Below, in pieces: positions 50,397 to 59,465 of a stretch of DNA of 64,000 nucleotides; position 1 is the first letter of the stretch, and each line of letters starts with the position of its first letter. The position numbers and the translations under genes are program-made. The stretch is from a virus, in IMG/VR virus record IMGVR_UViG_3300033064_003894, positions 62,001 to 126,000 of that record. One strand, 5' to 3'. The notes under the pieces were generated by a model. That model saw only the letters and a list, made by a program, of their open reading frames with translations. It did not search any database and was not told where the DNA came from.

Positions 50397-50972
50397 ATGG
50401 CTGTAACTAACGGAATGGGTGATTACGGAAGTCAGCAGACTGCCAATGGCGTCGTAGAATTGCTTTCCCCGCTTCAGATGGTATGGCGTCGTGGTATCGA
50501 GTGGGGCGGAACAGCTGCACTCTCAAGCGACGGCATCAGTGTAACGGTCACATCCACTAACCTTCCAAAGGAAGGCAACCTGGTTAGGATCAATTCAAGC
50601 GGGAAGGCGGTTTCTTTGACTGAAAATTTGGCAACTACTGACTCTGGAACGACTAGCCTTGCCCTTGTTTGGGTGGGGTATGAGGTATCAGATGCGGCGG
50701 CTTCGGACGTCATAACTGTTATCGATGCTCCGTGGTATCTCTTTGAGATATCATCGGAACGAGTTTCTGCGAGCTATGCATTAACAGCAGGCTTTCTAGT
50801 GTATTACGATGGCGCGGCGAACCTCTTCTATGGTGAGGAATTTACGGCTAGTGGTAAAACCAATAGCACGTATGGTTACCATTGCGGAGTTTCAGAAGGC
50901 GCAGCAACAAGGAATGGCTCAACGTACTTTAGAGTTCGTTGGAATCGTTCCACAAATATGGGGCAACTATAA
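50397..50972 (+). CDS. Possible capsid decoration protein
   Basis: 191 residues, almost all beta with Gly/Ser/Thr-rich turns. It lies directly before the major capsid gene, 3 bp apart. In many phages such a protein is the capsid decoration or head fibre. Identity is inferred from position and composition. Confidence 0.5.
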   Translation: MAVTNGMGDYGSQQTANGVVELLSPLQMVWRRGIEWGGTAALSSDGISVTVTSTNLPKEGNLVRINSSGKAVSLTENLATTDSGTTSLALVWVGYEVSDAAASDVITVIDAPWYLFEISSERVSASYALTAGFLVYYDGAANLFYGEEFTASGKTNSTYGYHCGVSEGAATRNGSTYFRVRWNRSTNMGQL

Positions 50973-50975
50973 GCT

Positions 50976-51983
50976 ATGGAAAAAATCAGCAAAGAAGCAT
51001 TGGCGGCTGCATTTGGAGAGATGCTCGACTCAGAAGGTGGCACCGACACGTTACGAGAAGCTGGCACGCAGTATGTGCGCCAGAAGATGCGTGAGGAGTC
51101 TTTCGTAAGAAAGATATTGCCAGCGGAAAAAGTCACAAAGCATGACCTGCAGCGCAACGTAAAAAATGATAGTCTAGAAAAGATCGTCGACCTGGAACCC
51201 AACTCAATGGCCGTAGCGGTTAACTTCCGCAGCGATACGATTGAGCAGTTCGTGGAAGGATCAAGATATGCTATTGCTTTCCATAACATCACAACTCCTG
51301 TCTATCATAAGACAGAAGAAGAGTTGCTGGCTTATGAGATGCCTGTAGTAGAAATCATCGAGCGCAACTCGGTGAAAGATGTTCAGGCGGCAGAAGACAG
51401 ACAGTTTATTAAGTATATTGCGGCAGCACTAACTCGTTCAAACCAGTGGCATTCAGTTGCCTCTGCGGCAAGCGGTGGTGACCCGTATACAGGAGCAATG
51501 ACAAGTGGTCGTTTCCTCACGCGTGCAATACGTGCGCTAGAGCAAAACAACCAACTCGTTGCAGATAAGCTGCTTATGTCAAAGTCGACCTACACTGATC
51601 TACTTGGACTAGGTACAGAACAATTGGGTGACGTTTTAAGAAGTGAAGTATTCCAAAACGGTTATATGACTGGTACCTTGTTTGGTAAGCAGTTCATCGT
51701 AACCCTTAAGGAGGACCTCGTTCCTTACGGCGCCATTATAGCGTTTACATCGCCCGAGTTTATGGGAAACTTCTACGTACTTGGAAACACCAAGTTCTGG
51801 ATAGAGAAGAAGGCAAACCTTATTTCCTGGAGAACCTGGGAAACGGTCGGTCTTGGTATCGGTAACATAAAAGCTATCGGTGCTCTCTTCTGGAATGATG
51901 CGCAAACTAGCACGCTGTTTGGCCTACCAGCCCACGCGGCTATTACGACAGTATCAATGACGTCATCGGTGTCGGTATTCTAA
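50976..51983 (+). CDS. Major capsid protein, HK97-like
   Basis: 335 residues with the layout of HK97-fold capsid proteins: a helical N-arm, E-loop (VNFRSDTIEQFVEGSR), spine helix and P-domain (VADKLLMSKSTYTDLLGLG) and a C-terminal A-domain (GNFYVLGNTKFWIEKKANL). GC- and codon-enriched, as expected for a highly expressed gene. A strong terminator follows at 52004-52039. Confidence 0.75.
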   Translation: MEKISKEALAAAFGEMLDSEGGTDTLREAGTQYVRQKMREESFVRKILPAEKVTKHDLQRNVKNDSLEKIVDLEPNSMAVAVNFRSDTIEQFVEGSRYAIAFHNITTPVYHKTEEELLAYEMPVVEIIERNSVKDVQAAEDRQFIKYIAAALTRSNQWHSVASAASGGDPYTGAMTSGRFLTRAIRALEQNNQLVADKLLMSKSTYTDLLGLGTEQLGDVLRSEVFQNGYMTGTLFGKQFIVTLKEDLVPYGAIIAFTSPEFMGNFYVLGNTKFWIEKKANLISWRTWETVGLGIGNIKAIGALFWNDAQTSTLFGLPAHAAITTVSMTSSVSVF

Positions 51984-52003
51984 GAATAAACAGAGTCAAC
52001 AAG

Positions 52004-52039
52004 GTCGGGACCCGGTTTTGCTGGGTCCTGATTTTTTTG
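52004..52039 (+). terminator. Rho-independent terminator after the capsid gene
   Basis: GGACCC and GGGTCC form a stem around a 9-nt loop, followed by a run of T. A new TATAAT begins at 52040, so the tail genes restart here. Confidence 0.9.
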
Positions 52040-52045
52040 TATAAT
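52040..52045 (+). promoter_or_regulatory. -10 box TATAAT
   Basis: Perfect TATAAT immediately after the capsid terminator, ending 5 nt before ATG 52051. It restarts transcription of the tail genes. Confidence 0.6.
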
Positions 52046-52050
52046 CTGGC

Positions 52051-52398
52051 ATGTACAAGAACATAACAGACCAAGATGTAACTATCTGTGGTCATACAAA
52101 AGTGATAGTCCATCCAGGAGAGATTTACTACCCAGCAGCAGGAATGGAAAATCAGGTTTATTACCATGTATCAATGGGTCATCTTGCAGCTGCAGCATCT
52201 AAGAAAGAAAAGATAACTGCTGCACAGGTTGAAGTCGCCAAGGTGGCAGAAGAGGATGTAGTTGTTGAAGTAGTAGACAACTCTCTTGAAGTAGTAGACA
52301 ACTCTCTTGAAGTAGAAGAAGATGAGATAGATGATCTCCCTTCAGAGTCTACCTTGTCAACTCCAAAGAATAAGCTTCGTAGGCAAAAGAGATCTTAA
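52051..52398 (+). CDS. Unknown 115-aa protein with tandem repeat
   Basis: Beta-rich start (DVTICGHTKVIVHPGEI) then an acidic linker with two copies of EVVDNSL and a basic tail (KNKLRRQKRS). It follows the capsid terminator. It may be a virion accessory protein. The internal duplication is a 21-bp tandem repeat. Confidence 0.5.
   Translation: MYKNITDQDVTICGHTKVIVHPGEIYYPAAGMENQVYYHVSMGHLAAAASKKEKITAAQVEVAKVAEEDVVVEVVDNSLEVVDNSLEVEEDEIDDLPSESTLSTPKNKLRRQKRS
52265..52306 (+). repeat. Two tandem 21-bp copies
   Basis: TTGAAGTAGTAGACAACTC followed by TC occurs twice in a row and partly a third time. It encodes repeated EVVDNSL in the acidic linker and probably arose by slippage. Confidence 0.85.
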
Positions 52399-52420
52399 TT
52401 GCGGCCGCATAAATTTTAGA

Positions 52421-52426
52421 TATAAT
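52421..52426 (+). promoter_or_regulatory. -10 box TATAAT
   Basis: Ends 11 nt before ATG 52438, without a Shine-Dalgarno. Confidence 0.4.
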
Positions 52427-52437
52427 AAATAAACTCT

Positions 52438-52923
52438 ATGGATAAATCCACTTTTGTTGCTTACGTGAGAGACCTTCTTCAGGACAGTCCTGAGTCGAAT
52501 GCTCTTTTGAATGGTAGAGAGATGGGAGATAAGACTTTAAATGCATGCGCTGAGCTTGCCTTGGCCGACTTTAATGCAACTCCTCCTGTCATAACAGGAT
52601 ATGGTATAGGTGACTTCCCTGCGTACTCTATTCTTATTTATGGGACAATGATTGAGGCGTTAACAATGTCTGGTATCTTGGCGTCTAGAAATAAGATTAA
52701 TTATAATGCTGGCGGTGTTCAGGTAGAAATAAATTCAAAGTCGACAGAATACATGAACTGGATATCATTACTTATGGGCAGATATCAACAGATGAAATCT
52801 CAATATAAACAAGCGCTGTCAATGAATAGTGCATATAGAGGAGTATCAAGCGAGTACCTCTTTGCTGGACTTGGCGACGCCGTTGGTGGATTAAGAAGCG
52901 ACATCATAGATGCTATGAACTAA
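52438..52923 (+). CDS. Head-tail connector or neck protein
   Basis: 161 residues. FVAYVRDLLQDSPESNALL and the helical core resemble small phage connector proteins between capsid and tail. It lies in the capsid-to-sheath interval. Assignment is by position and weak similarity. Confidence 0.4.
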   Translation: MDKSTFVAYVRDLLQDSPESNALLNGREMGDKTLNACAELALADFNATPPVITGYGIGDFPAYSILIYGTMIEALTMSGILASRNKINYNAGGVQVEINSKSTEYMNWISLLMGRYQQMKSQYKQALSMNSAYRGVSSEYLFAGLGDAVGGLRSDIIDAMN

Positions 52924-52924
52924 C

Positions 52925-53182
52925 ATGAAAACTACACAAGAACGAATTGAAGAGTTCCTTAGCGGTCTTCCAGCCGATAGACTTGAAAGGTTTGCAGAAG
53001 CACTCACTAAAGTAGAAGAAAACATAAAGTACGCGGAGCTTTCTGAAATAACAGGTCAAACTGTTGATCAGATAAAGTCAGCTGAGCTTATTAATGATCT
53101 TGTAATGGAAGGGTTCTATTCAGGGCTTGACGATATTATGGATTCAGGCGGACTGTCTTCATTGATTAAGGAGAACAAATAA
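52925..53182 (+). CDS. Unknown 85-aa helical protein
   Basis: Begins one base after the previous stop and overlaps the next gene by 1 bp. All-helical and acidic. No motif recognised. Confidence 0.45.
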   Translation: MKTTQERIEEFLSGLPADRLERFAEALTKVEENIKYAELSEITGQTVDQIKSAELINDLVMEGFYSGLDDIMDSGGLSSLIKENK

Positions 53183-53739
53183 TGAATAACGGGATTAAAC
53201 AGTACATACTTGACATTGACTCAGAAGCTATATTGTCTGCAAGGACTCAAGATGATAATTTTCTCAAGTTGGCTAGCTCTAAAAATGACAGTCTTGAGAA
53301 GGTAGCCTCTGAACTTGCAGAGGAGATATACCAAGAAATGAAGTCAGATGAAGACTTTAGGGATCATGTAATCTGTATATACAAGGAAGCTAAGATTTCT
53401 ATGCCATCCATTAAGGCTGGATTTTCCAAGCACGGGCCTATGGCGCTTGCCGGCATTGCAGCGGCAGGGTCTGGATACGCAATAGGAAAGTCTAGATCAA
53501 CAGATAAATCTGTTACTGGTCTAGCCAAAATGCTTGCAGCTGAGACCACGTCTGATATACAAACAGAACAAATTATGGGAAGGGAAATGATGAGGAATCG
53601 TAGCGCAATCCTGTCCTTGGCTAGAGCTCTTGATGGGCAAGTGGGCATAAAAAAGAAGGCTTCATGCACACTATCAAGCGCCGCATCTGTAGCTATGGCT
53701 GCGGCAAAGAATAAGAAAGTCATAAAAGCAGTGAAATAA
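53182..53739 (+). CDS. Unknown virion protein, 185 aa
   Basis: Coupled to the previous gene by overlap. The middle carries a Gly/Ala hydrophobic stretch (GPMALAGIAAAGSGYAIG), probably membrane-inserting or packed inside the virion, similar in style to the small Gly-rich genes. Confidence 0.45.
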   Translation: MNNGIKQYILDIDSEAILSARTQDDNFLKLASSKNDSLEKVASELAEEIYQEMKSDEDFRDHVICIYKEAKISMPSIKAGFSKHGPMALAGIAAAGSGYAIGKSRSTDKSVTGLAKMLAAETTSDIQTEQIMGREMMRNRSAILSLARALDGQVGIKKKASCTLSSAASVAMAAAKNKKVIKAVK

Positions 53740-53742
53740 TGG

Positions 53743-54642
53743 ATGATTAATGTCAAAGTATCATGGCTGACTCCAAAGTCGGTCAGCATAATATGGGAAG
53801 AAATTCCATCAGAAACGGCTGCTAGTTATAGCGGCCACTTTTATGTTGCACAGAGGTCTAATGCAAAGAACGGCGAATTCTATAACTTAGGCTCTCCTGT
53901 TCTTCCAAGCTCCACGTTAAGCCTTATAGACGCAGACCTTCCTACAGAAAATAGGAACGATGTGTTTTTTTATCGCATACAAAGAAGGGCTGCAAATGGC
54001 GACATATTAAAGACGTCCAGCGTAGAGAATCCTAGAAGGGAGCGTCCATATATTGCTTTAGAAATAATAAGAAGAACGAACCTTCTCCTTAGACGATTAT
54101 CTGGTATACGTGCATTTCTTTTTACAAAGTCTTCTTCTGGAGAGAGATGTAGTTCATGCTGGGATCCAATAAAGGAAAGGAAGACCAAATCTCATTGTCC
54201 TATATGCCTAGGCGAAGATTATGTTGGTGGTTATTCTCAGGCAACTCCTATTCTTATTCTTCAGAACTCATCCTCTATATCTAAAGTGGTTGACATAACG
54301 GGATCAATGGAGAACATTGCTTCAAACTTTGTAACGTCTAACTATCCTCCAATAAAGCCAGGAGATTTAATAGTTCTTGACAGCTTTAGATTTTATCGAG
54401 TAGACAATGTATCTGCAATAAACTTTAGAGACGTAACCGTAGTTCAGGCTCTAGGCATGTCGTCTTTAGAGAAAGGAAGAGAGATAAGTAATTTAACAAT
54501 ACCAAGCTTTTCTGAGTTTGACGAAATGGATCTAATCCATAGGCAGTATGGAGGACTGTCAGGAGACACTCTTGACAAGACGATTGACAACAAGCTTGTT
54601 CATGGAGAGTTTTATATAGATAAAGAGGGGTACGCTAAGTGA
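53743..54642 (+). CDS. Neck or tail adaptor with Ig-like N-terminus and zinc module
   Basis: 299 residues. The N-terminus reads like a fibronectin-type beta domain (SVSIIWEEIPSETAASYSG), followed by a zinc module (CSSCWDP, CPIC) and then beta/alpha sequence. I recall Cys-x2-Cys to Cys-x2-Cys in head-tail connector proteins of other phages. Confidence 0.5.
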   Translation: MINVKVSWLTPKSVSIIWEEIPSETAASYSGHFYVAQRSNAKNGEFYNLGSPVLPSSTLSLIDADLPTENRNDVFFYRIQRRAANGDILKTSSVENPRRERPYIALEIIRRTNLLLRRLSGIRAFLFTKSSSGERCSSCWDPIKERKTKSHCPICLGEDYVGGYSQATPILILQNSSSISKVVDITGSMENIASNFVTSNYPPIKPGDLIVLDSFRFYRVDNVSAINFRDVTVVQALGMSSLEKGREISNLTIPSFSEFDEMDLIHRQYGGLSGDTLDKTIDNKLVHGEFYIDKEGYAK

Positions 54643-54929
54643 AGAAGCTAAAGTCGGTAGATCAGCAAGAAAAGGTATACAAGTCATTTGATTTTGAATT
54701 CGTGTTTCGTGATAACTATAAAGAACTCCTTACTAAGGGCATAGAAGATAAATATGGCAAGAGAGCAAAGGTCGTGTGGTCTGGATTTTATCTTACAGTA
54801 GATTTGTCTGGTGGTAGCAAAAGTGACAGAAAGGAAATAGCTGATATTATGAGCGCTGTAGTAATGGAGGCGTATTCTAAAACGTCTAAGTACATTAGAT
54901 TTAGAGAATTAGGAGAGACTGATGCCTGA
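54639..54929 (+). CDS. Unknown 96-aa protein
   Basis: GTG start overlapping the previous stop. Small alpha/beta protein (VVWSGFYLTVDLSGG). Probably part of the neck. No motif recognised. Confidence 0.4.
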   Translation: MKKLKSVDQQEKVYKSFDFEFVFRDNYKELLTKGIEDKYGKRAKVVWSGFYLTVDLSGGSKSDRKEIADIMSAVVMEAYSKTSKYIRFRELGETDA

Positions 54930-55509
54930 AATCCACGATCCTGAACCTAAGGACCTGTATCCTTCATTCCCTATAAATGGGATGAAAGACATTATTTTGT
55001 CTTCCCTTAAGGGTTTTTACGCTAACCACAAAGAGTTCCCGTGGTCAAGCGATCAAAAAAAGTCAGCTATTGCAATATCAGACTCGTACCCGATAGATAG
55101 GGAAAACCATGACAGGTACCCTCTTATTGTAATAAAGAGAAACCCATTTCAGTTTAGGAATCGACATCTGAATCAATCCTTATATAATAATCTATCGGAT
55201 AGGCAATCAAAAATGGACATTCTTTATGGTACTCTCGACGTGCTTTGTACCTCAACGGTGGGATTAGAGGCGGATAGAATAGCAGAAGAAGTATTCCTAT
55301 TTCTTTGTTTTTACAGAGATCAAATAAGCATGAAAGGAATTTTTGACATTAGAAGCCTTGTGCTTGGGGAAGAGTCCATACAGAGAGCAGGATCAGATAC
55401 AGACACAGTTACTGTGCCAGTTAGGGCGGTTATTGAAGTCCCTTACTCATGGGAAGTCCTAGAGTTTGGGTCGACATTGGAAGACATACTTGTGCGTGTA
55501 AGAGAATAA
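54922..55509 (+). CDS. Probable tail terminator or completion protein
   Basis: 195 residues, upstream of the sheath gene and 8 bp overlapping the previous gene. Mixed alpha/beta with a central helix (KMDILYGTLDVLCTSTVG). Tail-completion proteins normally sit here in myoviruses; assignment is by position. Confidence 0.4.
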   Translation: MPEIHDPEPKDLYPSFPINGMKDIILSSLKGFYANHKEFPWSSDQKKSAIAISDSYPIDRENHDRYPLIVIKRNPFQFRNRHLNQSLYNNLSDRQSKMDILYGTLDVLCTSTVGLEADRIAEEVFLFLCFYRDQISMKGIFDIRSLVLGEESIQRAGSDTDTVTVPVRAVIEVPYSWEVLEFGSTLEDILVRVRE

Positions 55510-55512
55510 GTT

Positions 55513-57546
55513 ATGGCAAGCAGACTAAATCAACCTGGAGTAGAAGTTCAACAACTTACAGACGAGCGTCGTCCAACCGTGTTTCGTCCAGTAATGGTGC
55601 CATGTATTTTTGGCATCCACAACAACATTCAGAAGAATCTGGATCTTGTATATCACGCTGATGGAGCTGCAAATTCGGGCGTTGTAATAGCTTCCGGATT
55701 GTCAACCGTAACGTCTCAGATAATTAGTTCTTCTTCTTTGTCAGTATACGCTGAGACAACACGTGGGCTTGCACCGCTGACTATTACAACTCACTACACG
55801 GCCAGTTTTGATATAGAACTTGGTGTGACAAACCTTATCACAATAAAGGATCCTATTGATATAACTAAGCAGCTAGTCTCTACAAATTCTTCGACATCGA
55901 TAAACTCTCTATCTAGTGCAGGGACCAACTATGTAATCATAACGGACACAGGAGCAGACTTCTCTCAGGCAGGAATAAAGCCTGGAGATTTAATCACGAT
56001 TGATTTCGCAACATCTGTTAGAAATTCTAGCGGAGCATTTACTGGGCAAGATCTAACTGTTGTTGAGGTGTCAGACAGCCAGAACCTTAAATCTGTGTGG
56101 AGTAACAACAATTCATCATGGGTAAGCGAATACAGCGTTTCATACGCTGCATGGACTCCGACTATGACAGATGTTAGCGGTCAGATACTTGTAAGTTATA
56201 CGGGTAGGGTGATTAATGATGTAAATAAAATTGTAGAGATAATTAGTAATGAGGATGCTAGGAATCAGTTTGGTGTTCTTGAGCCTGAGAATCCTCTTGG
56301 ATATCATGTATTGTCAGCTCTCTCAGCAACAGACAAGTCATTATATGCAATGCGTGTAGCTACAGATGACACAGCAGGATATGACTCAGCTCTTGACTCT
56401 ATGAGGAACGAAGAAGACATTTACTTCGTAGTCCCAACTACGCAGTCTTCAACGGTGGCTTCATTATGTGAGGTGCACGTTGATTACATGAGTTTGCCTG
56501 AGAATAAGGCTGAGCGGGTGGCGTTCATTAACAGGACTGTTCCTGACTACGATGTAAAATTCAACCTTGACACTCCAATAGATATTTTGGAAGTTGGCCC
56601 CGCATCCACAGGACTGTCAATGAGCGACGCGGGATGGACATCAGGACTGCCATTCATAGTACCAGGAGACATTTGGAGGCCTAATGAGACAGTGATACTT
56701 TCAAATGGATCAGTAGTTAACAATTCAGATGTAAGATTGACTGTTATAGCAAAATCAGGAACAGTTGTTACTGTGTCCGGAGCAATAGCTTATTATAATG
56801 GTTTAGCTGCTCCTGCAACAACCGCCGTCGAAGGATTTTTTACAACCACAAACTACACCAAAGACAATAGAGCGAAGTATCTTTCAGCGCTTGGTGAGGC
56901 GTATGACAATAAGAGAATAATTAATGTTGTACCAGACAACTGCAAGATGTTCGTTTCTAGGATTAAGCAAAAGGCTCCTACTTGGGAGCTTTATGCTGAG
57001 AATGCAGAAGAAACAGTAAATGGAACAAATATATGCGCATCGTTAGCTGCGTATGCTTCTGCTGTTGCACCATCCAAGCCTCTAACTAACGAAATAGTCC
57101 CAGGCATCACAGATCTAATTGGGTCAAATGACATTATGACAAATGACCACTTAGACACTATTGCAGGAGGAGGAAACTGGATTCTTATTAGAACCAGAGG
57201 CGGTGGTATTTCAACAACGAGGCATCAACTAACGACAGCCGTCTCTGATGTGAACACAAGAGAATTCTCTGTGGTTAAGTCAATAGACTTCGCTGCTAAG
57301 ACGTTTAGGGCTTATCTGAGGCCTCTTGTAGGAAAGAGCACCATAACCGACAATTTTATTAAGAAGGTTCTCAGGCCTGTCACATTCGCTGCTATGCATG
57401 CATTAATTGAAGGTGGGACAGTGTCCGGCAAGTCATCAGTCCTTAGCATTGTTCAAAACACTGACGATCCTACTAAAATAACGATTGAAGTTAAGATAGT
57501 TCCGCTGTACCCAGCTAACTACTTCGTAGTGAAAATTTACGTATAA
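55513..57546 (+). CDS. Tail sheath protein
   Basis: 677 residues; N-terminal SRLNQPGVEVQQLTDE and the C-terminal block TREFSVVKSIDFAAKTFR to LSIVQNTDDPTKITIEVKIV, then PANYFVVKIYV, are sheath signatures. A variable beta-rich middle is typical of decorated sheaths. It forms the contractile outer tube. The tail tube gene is immediately downstream. Confidence 0.85.
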   Translation: MASRLNQPGVEVQQLTDERRPTVFRPVMVPCIFGIHNNIQKNLDLVYHADGAANSGVVIASGLSTVTSQIISSSSLSVYAETTRGLAPLTITTHYTASFDIELGVTNLITIKDPIDITKQLVSTNSSTSINSLSSAGTNYVIITDTGADFSQAGIKPGDLITIDFATSVRNSSGAFTGQDLTVVEVSDSQNLKSVWSNNNSSWVSEYSVSYAAWTPTMTDVSGQILVSYTGRVINDVNKIVEIISNEDARNQFGVLEPENPLGYHVLSALSATDKSLYAMRVATDDTAGYDSALDSMRNEEDIYFVVPTTQSSTVASLCEVHVDYMSLPENKAERVAFINRTVPDYDVKFNLDTPIDILEVGPASTGLSMSDAGWTSGLPFIVPGDIWRPNETVILSNGSVVNNSDVRLTVIAKSGTVVTVSGAIAYYNGLAAPATTAVEGFFTTTNYTKDNRAKYLSALGEAYDNKRIINVVPDNCKMFVSRIKQKAPTWELYAENAEETVNGTNICASLAAYASAVAPSKPLTNEIVPGITDLIGSNDIMTNDHLDTIAGGGNWILIRTRGGGISTTRHQLTTAVSDVNTREFSVVKSIDFAAKTFRAYLRPLVGKSTITDNFIKKVLRPVTFAAMHALIEGGTVSGKSSVLSIVQNTDDPTKITIEVKIVPLYPANYFVVKIYV

Positions 57547-57551
57547 AAAAA

Positions 57552-58322
57552 ATGGCAACCTCCTCAGCATTCGACTTCGAGAACAACCAGGTTCAGCGCG
57601 AGCTTCTTGGCAGCAACTTTTTAAAGGGAGAGACCACTATAATTGCTGCTGGTCCTCCGTTTCTTAACTTTATGGGAATAACTAACAATATTAGTCCTGG
57701 ATCTGGAGGAGAATCAAGAAGAACAGACGTCCCTTCCCCAGGTCGACCATACTTCGGAGCGGCCGATCTTGGCGGTGTACCAGTATTTCCAATAGGCGTT
57801 ATTGAGAATGCCAACATTGTCCAACAGAGGCAGCTGAGAAGAATACCTGAAATTGGAAGCAAGAGGTTCCACTTCGTGTCTGGAAGAACTGCTGGTCAAA
57901 TAACTATATCTAGAGTAATGTTTCACGGGCCTAACCTATTACGTGTATTGTATGCCTATATAAATCCAGATAGGTTTACTAATGCAAGCGGCTCAATTGG
58001 TGAGCTTCTTGGAAATAACGCTGATAGCCTATATTCTTCAGGCCTAGACAACGCAAAGATTCTATCTAATCCTGGTTACGCTGACTTCTTCGTAAACCTA
58101 GACTCTACTTTATTCGACTATCCATTCGGACTTATGTTCTATTTTGAAGACAACAAGAGAGAACCGTACGGCGCGTTCTACTGCGAAGAGGCGCACATCG
58201 CGGCTCACCAGATGAATATTGGAGCGTCAACTACCGTTATAGCTGAGGCCGTTACAATTCAGTATGACCAGCTCGTGCCTATTGATCTTGGCAACAACAG
58301 CCTATTTGGAAGAAGTAGCTAA
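57552..58322 (+). CDS. Tail tube protein
   Basis: 256 residues directly after the sheath gene, with a beta-sandwich pattern (KRFHFVSGRTAGQITISRVM, GASTTVIAEAVTIQYDQL). It builds the inner tail tube. The end converges on the ubiquitin-like operon with a 4-bp gap. Confidence 0.75.
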   Translation: MATSSAFDFENNQVQRELLGSNFLKGETTIIAAGPPFLNFMGITNNISPGSGGESRRTDVPSPGRPYFGAADLGGVPVFPIGVIENANIVQQRQLRRIPEIGSKRFHFVSGRTAGQITISRVMFHGPNLLRVLYAYINPDRFTNASGSIGELLGNNADSLYSSGLDNAKILSNPGYADFFVNLDSTLFDYPFGLMFYFEDNKREPYGAFYCEEAHIAAHQMNIGASTTVIAEAVTIQYDQLVPIDLGNNSLFGRSS

Positions 58323-58326
58323 TTCT

Positions 58327-58752
58327 CTATTCAGAGATAGACCATAGTCTAACTCTCTTAATTGTATGAAGCTTTTTCCTTGCTTCTATCATGGCTCCCT
58401 GGTTTACAGTAATGCTAAACCTTGTTTGAAGTCCAGAGTGTATGAAGTTAGCAACACGAGTTTTGTTTGGGTCATCATTGCATACAACCCTAAAGATTAT
58501 ATTCTTGATGGGGAAATCATTACAACAAAACGATTTAGACTCTGAACCGATTAGACCTCTTTCGTAAGCCTCAATATCAGAGATTGAATGAAATATACTA
58601 GATCTTACCCTGTTAGGTCTTTTTAAAAAAATTGATATAGTAAGTATATCTCCGCTACATTCGCAGTAGCGGGACATTAAATCTGAAGTTTCAATCGACC
58701 CTACGAACAGGTCGTTTTGTTTTTCTTTTAGCAGTTCTTGGTTTGGAAACAT
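58327..58752 (-). CDS. Unknown last gene of the ubiquitin-like operon
   Basis: 141 residues from ATG 58752 (TTG at 58755 possible), overlapping the end of the E1-like gene by about 62 bp. Cys at about 31/33 (YCECSG) and 77/78 (FCCNDF) could bind metal or be reactive. No E2, RING or Ubl signature. Likely an accessory or target factor. Confidence 0.5.
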   Translation of the reverse strand: MFPNQELLKEKQNDLFVGSIETSDLMSRYCECSGDILTISIFLKRPNRVRSSIFHSISDIEAYERGLIGSESKSFCCNDFPIKNIIFRVVCNDDPNKTRVANFIHSGLQTRFSITVNQGAMIEARKKLHTIKRVRLWSISE

Positions 58753-59464
58753 CAAGAGATTCTACTATATTTGAGGACTCTGCTTCAACAACTTTTATGT
58801 GAATCATTTGCTCCATGTCATAAAACTGCTCGAACGGATTCTTTTTGCCTAGAATCGCATTACGAACGCCTGATCCAATAATACCTGCTATAGTGAAAAC
58901 AGTAAAGACAATTGCCTTTTCTGCACACGGAAGAGGAGTAACTGGACGATTAAGGCTTTCTATGTATTTAGATGCGAGAGTTGGTCTATCTTCTGAACTC
59001 ATCATGAAGAAGGAAGCTCCAGTAGAGCCCATTCTGGCATCAATAAGATAAGATGATTTTGATCCAGACCGAGAGAGAAAGACTGATCGTCTTGAATCTA
59101 TTGAATCTAGAGCAAACACTAGAATGTCAGTTTCTCTATCCATGGACTGGTTTGCAAATTCAACTACCGGATTAATGATTAGTTCGTTTCCGCAGAAATA
59201 TTTTAACTTTTCAGCAAGAGCTTCTGACTTTTGTTTACCTATGTCACTTTCAGTAAAGAACTGACTACCAAGGTTAGCCCTTTCAACGGTGTCCATATCT
59301 ATAAGAGTTAGGTTGCTAATTCCCATCTTTGCAAGACAGAAGGCGGCATTGCTGCCTATTCCTCCGCATCCGACTACGGTTACGCTCCTGTCTTTGTAAA
59401 GCTCAGGATCAAATAATCCAAACTGTCTAGAGAATTTTTCTCTATTTACTTCTAGATCTTCCAT
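58691..59464 (-). CDS. E1/ThiF-like Ubl-activating enzyme
   Basis: 257 residues. SVTVVGCGGIGSNAAFCLA is the nucleotide-binding loop; NLTLIDMDTVERANLGSQ matches the E1 motif with D56, D58 and N64. The usual NxxRQ Arg is Ser here (GSQ). LPCAEKAIVFT offers C180 as a possible thioester Cys. It would adenylate the C-terminus of the Ubl. It is 1 bp from the JAB gene. Confidence 0.85.
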   Translation of the reverse strand: MEDLEVNREKFSRQFGLFDPELYKDRSVTVVGCGGIGSNAAFCLAKMGISNLTLIDMDTVERANLGSQFFTESDIGKQKSEALAEKLKYFCGNELIINPVVEFANQSMDRETDILVFALDSIDSRRSVFLSRSGSKSSYLIDARMGSTGASFFMMSSEDRPTLASKYIESLNRPVTPLPCAEKAIVFTVFTIAGIIGSGVRNAILGKKNPFEQFYDMEQMIHIKVVEAESSNIVESLDVSKPRTAKRKTKRPVRRVD

Positions 59465-59465
59465 T

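Noticed and set aside
58327-58752. E2 enzyme in the last gene of the operon
   Set aside because: No HPN-like motif or conserved Cys context; the E2 signature is in the 61581-63479 gene instead.
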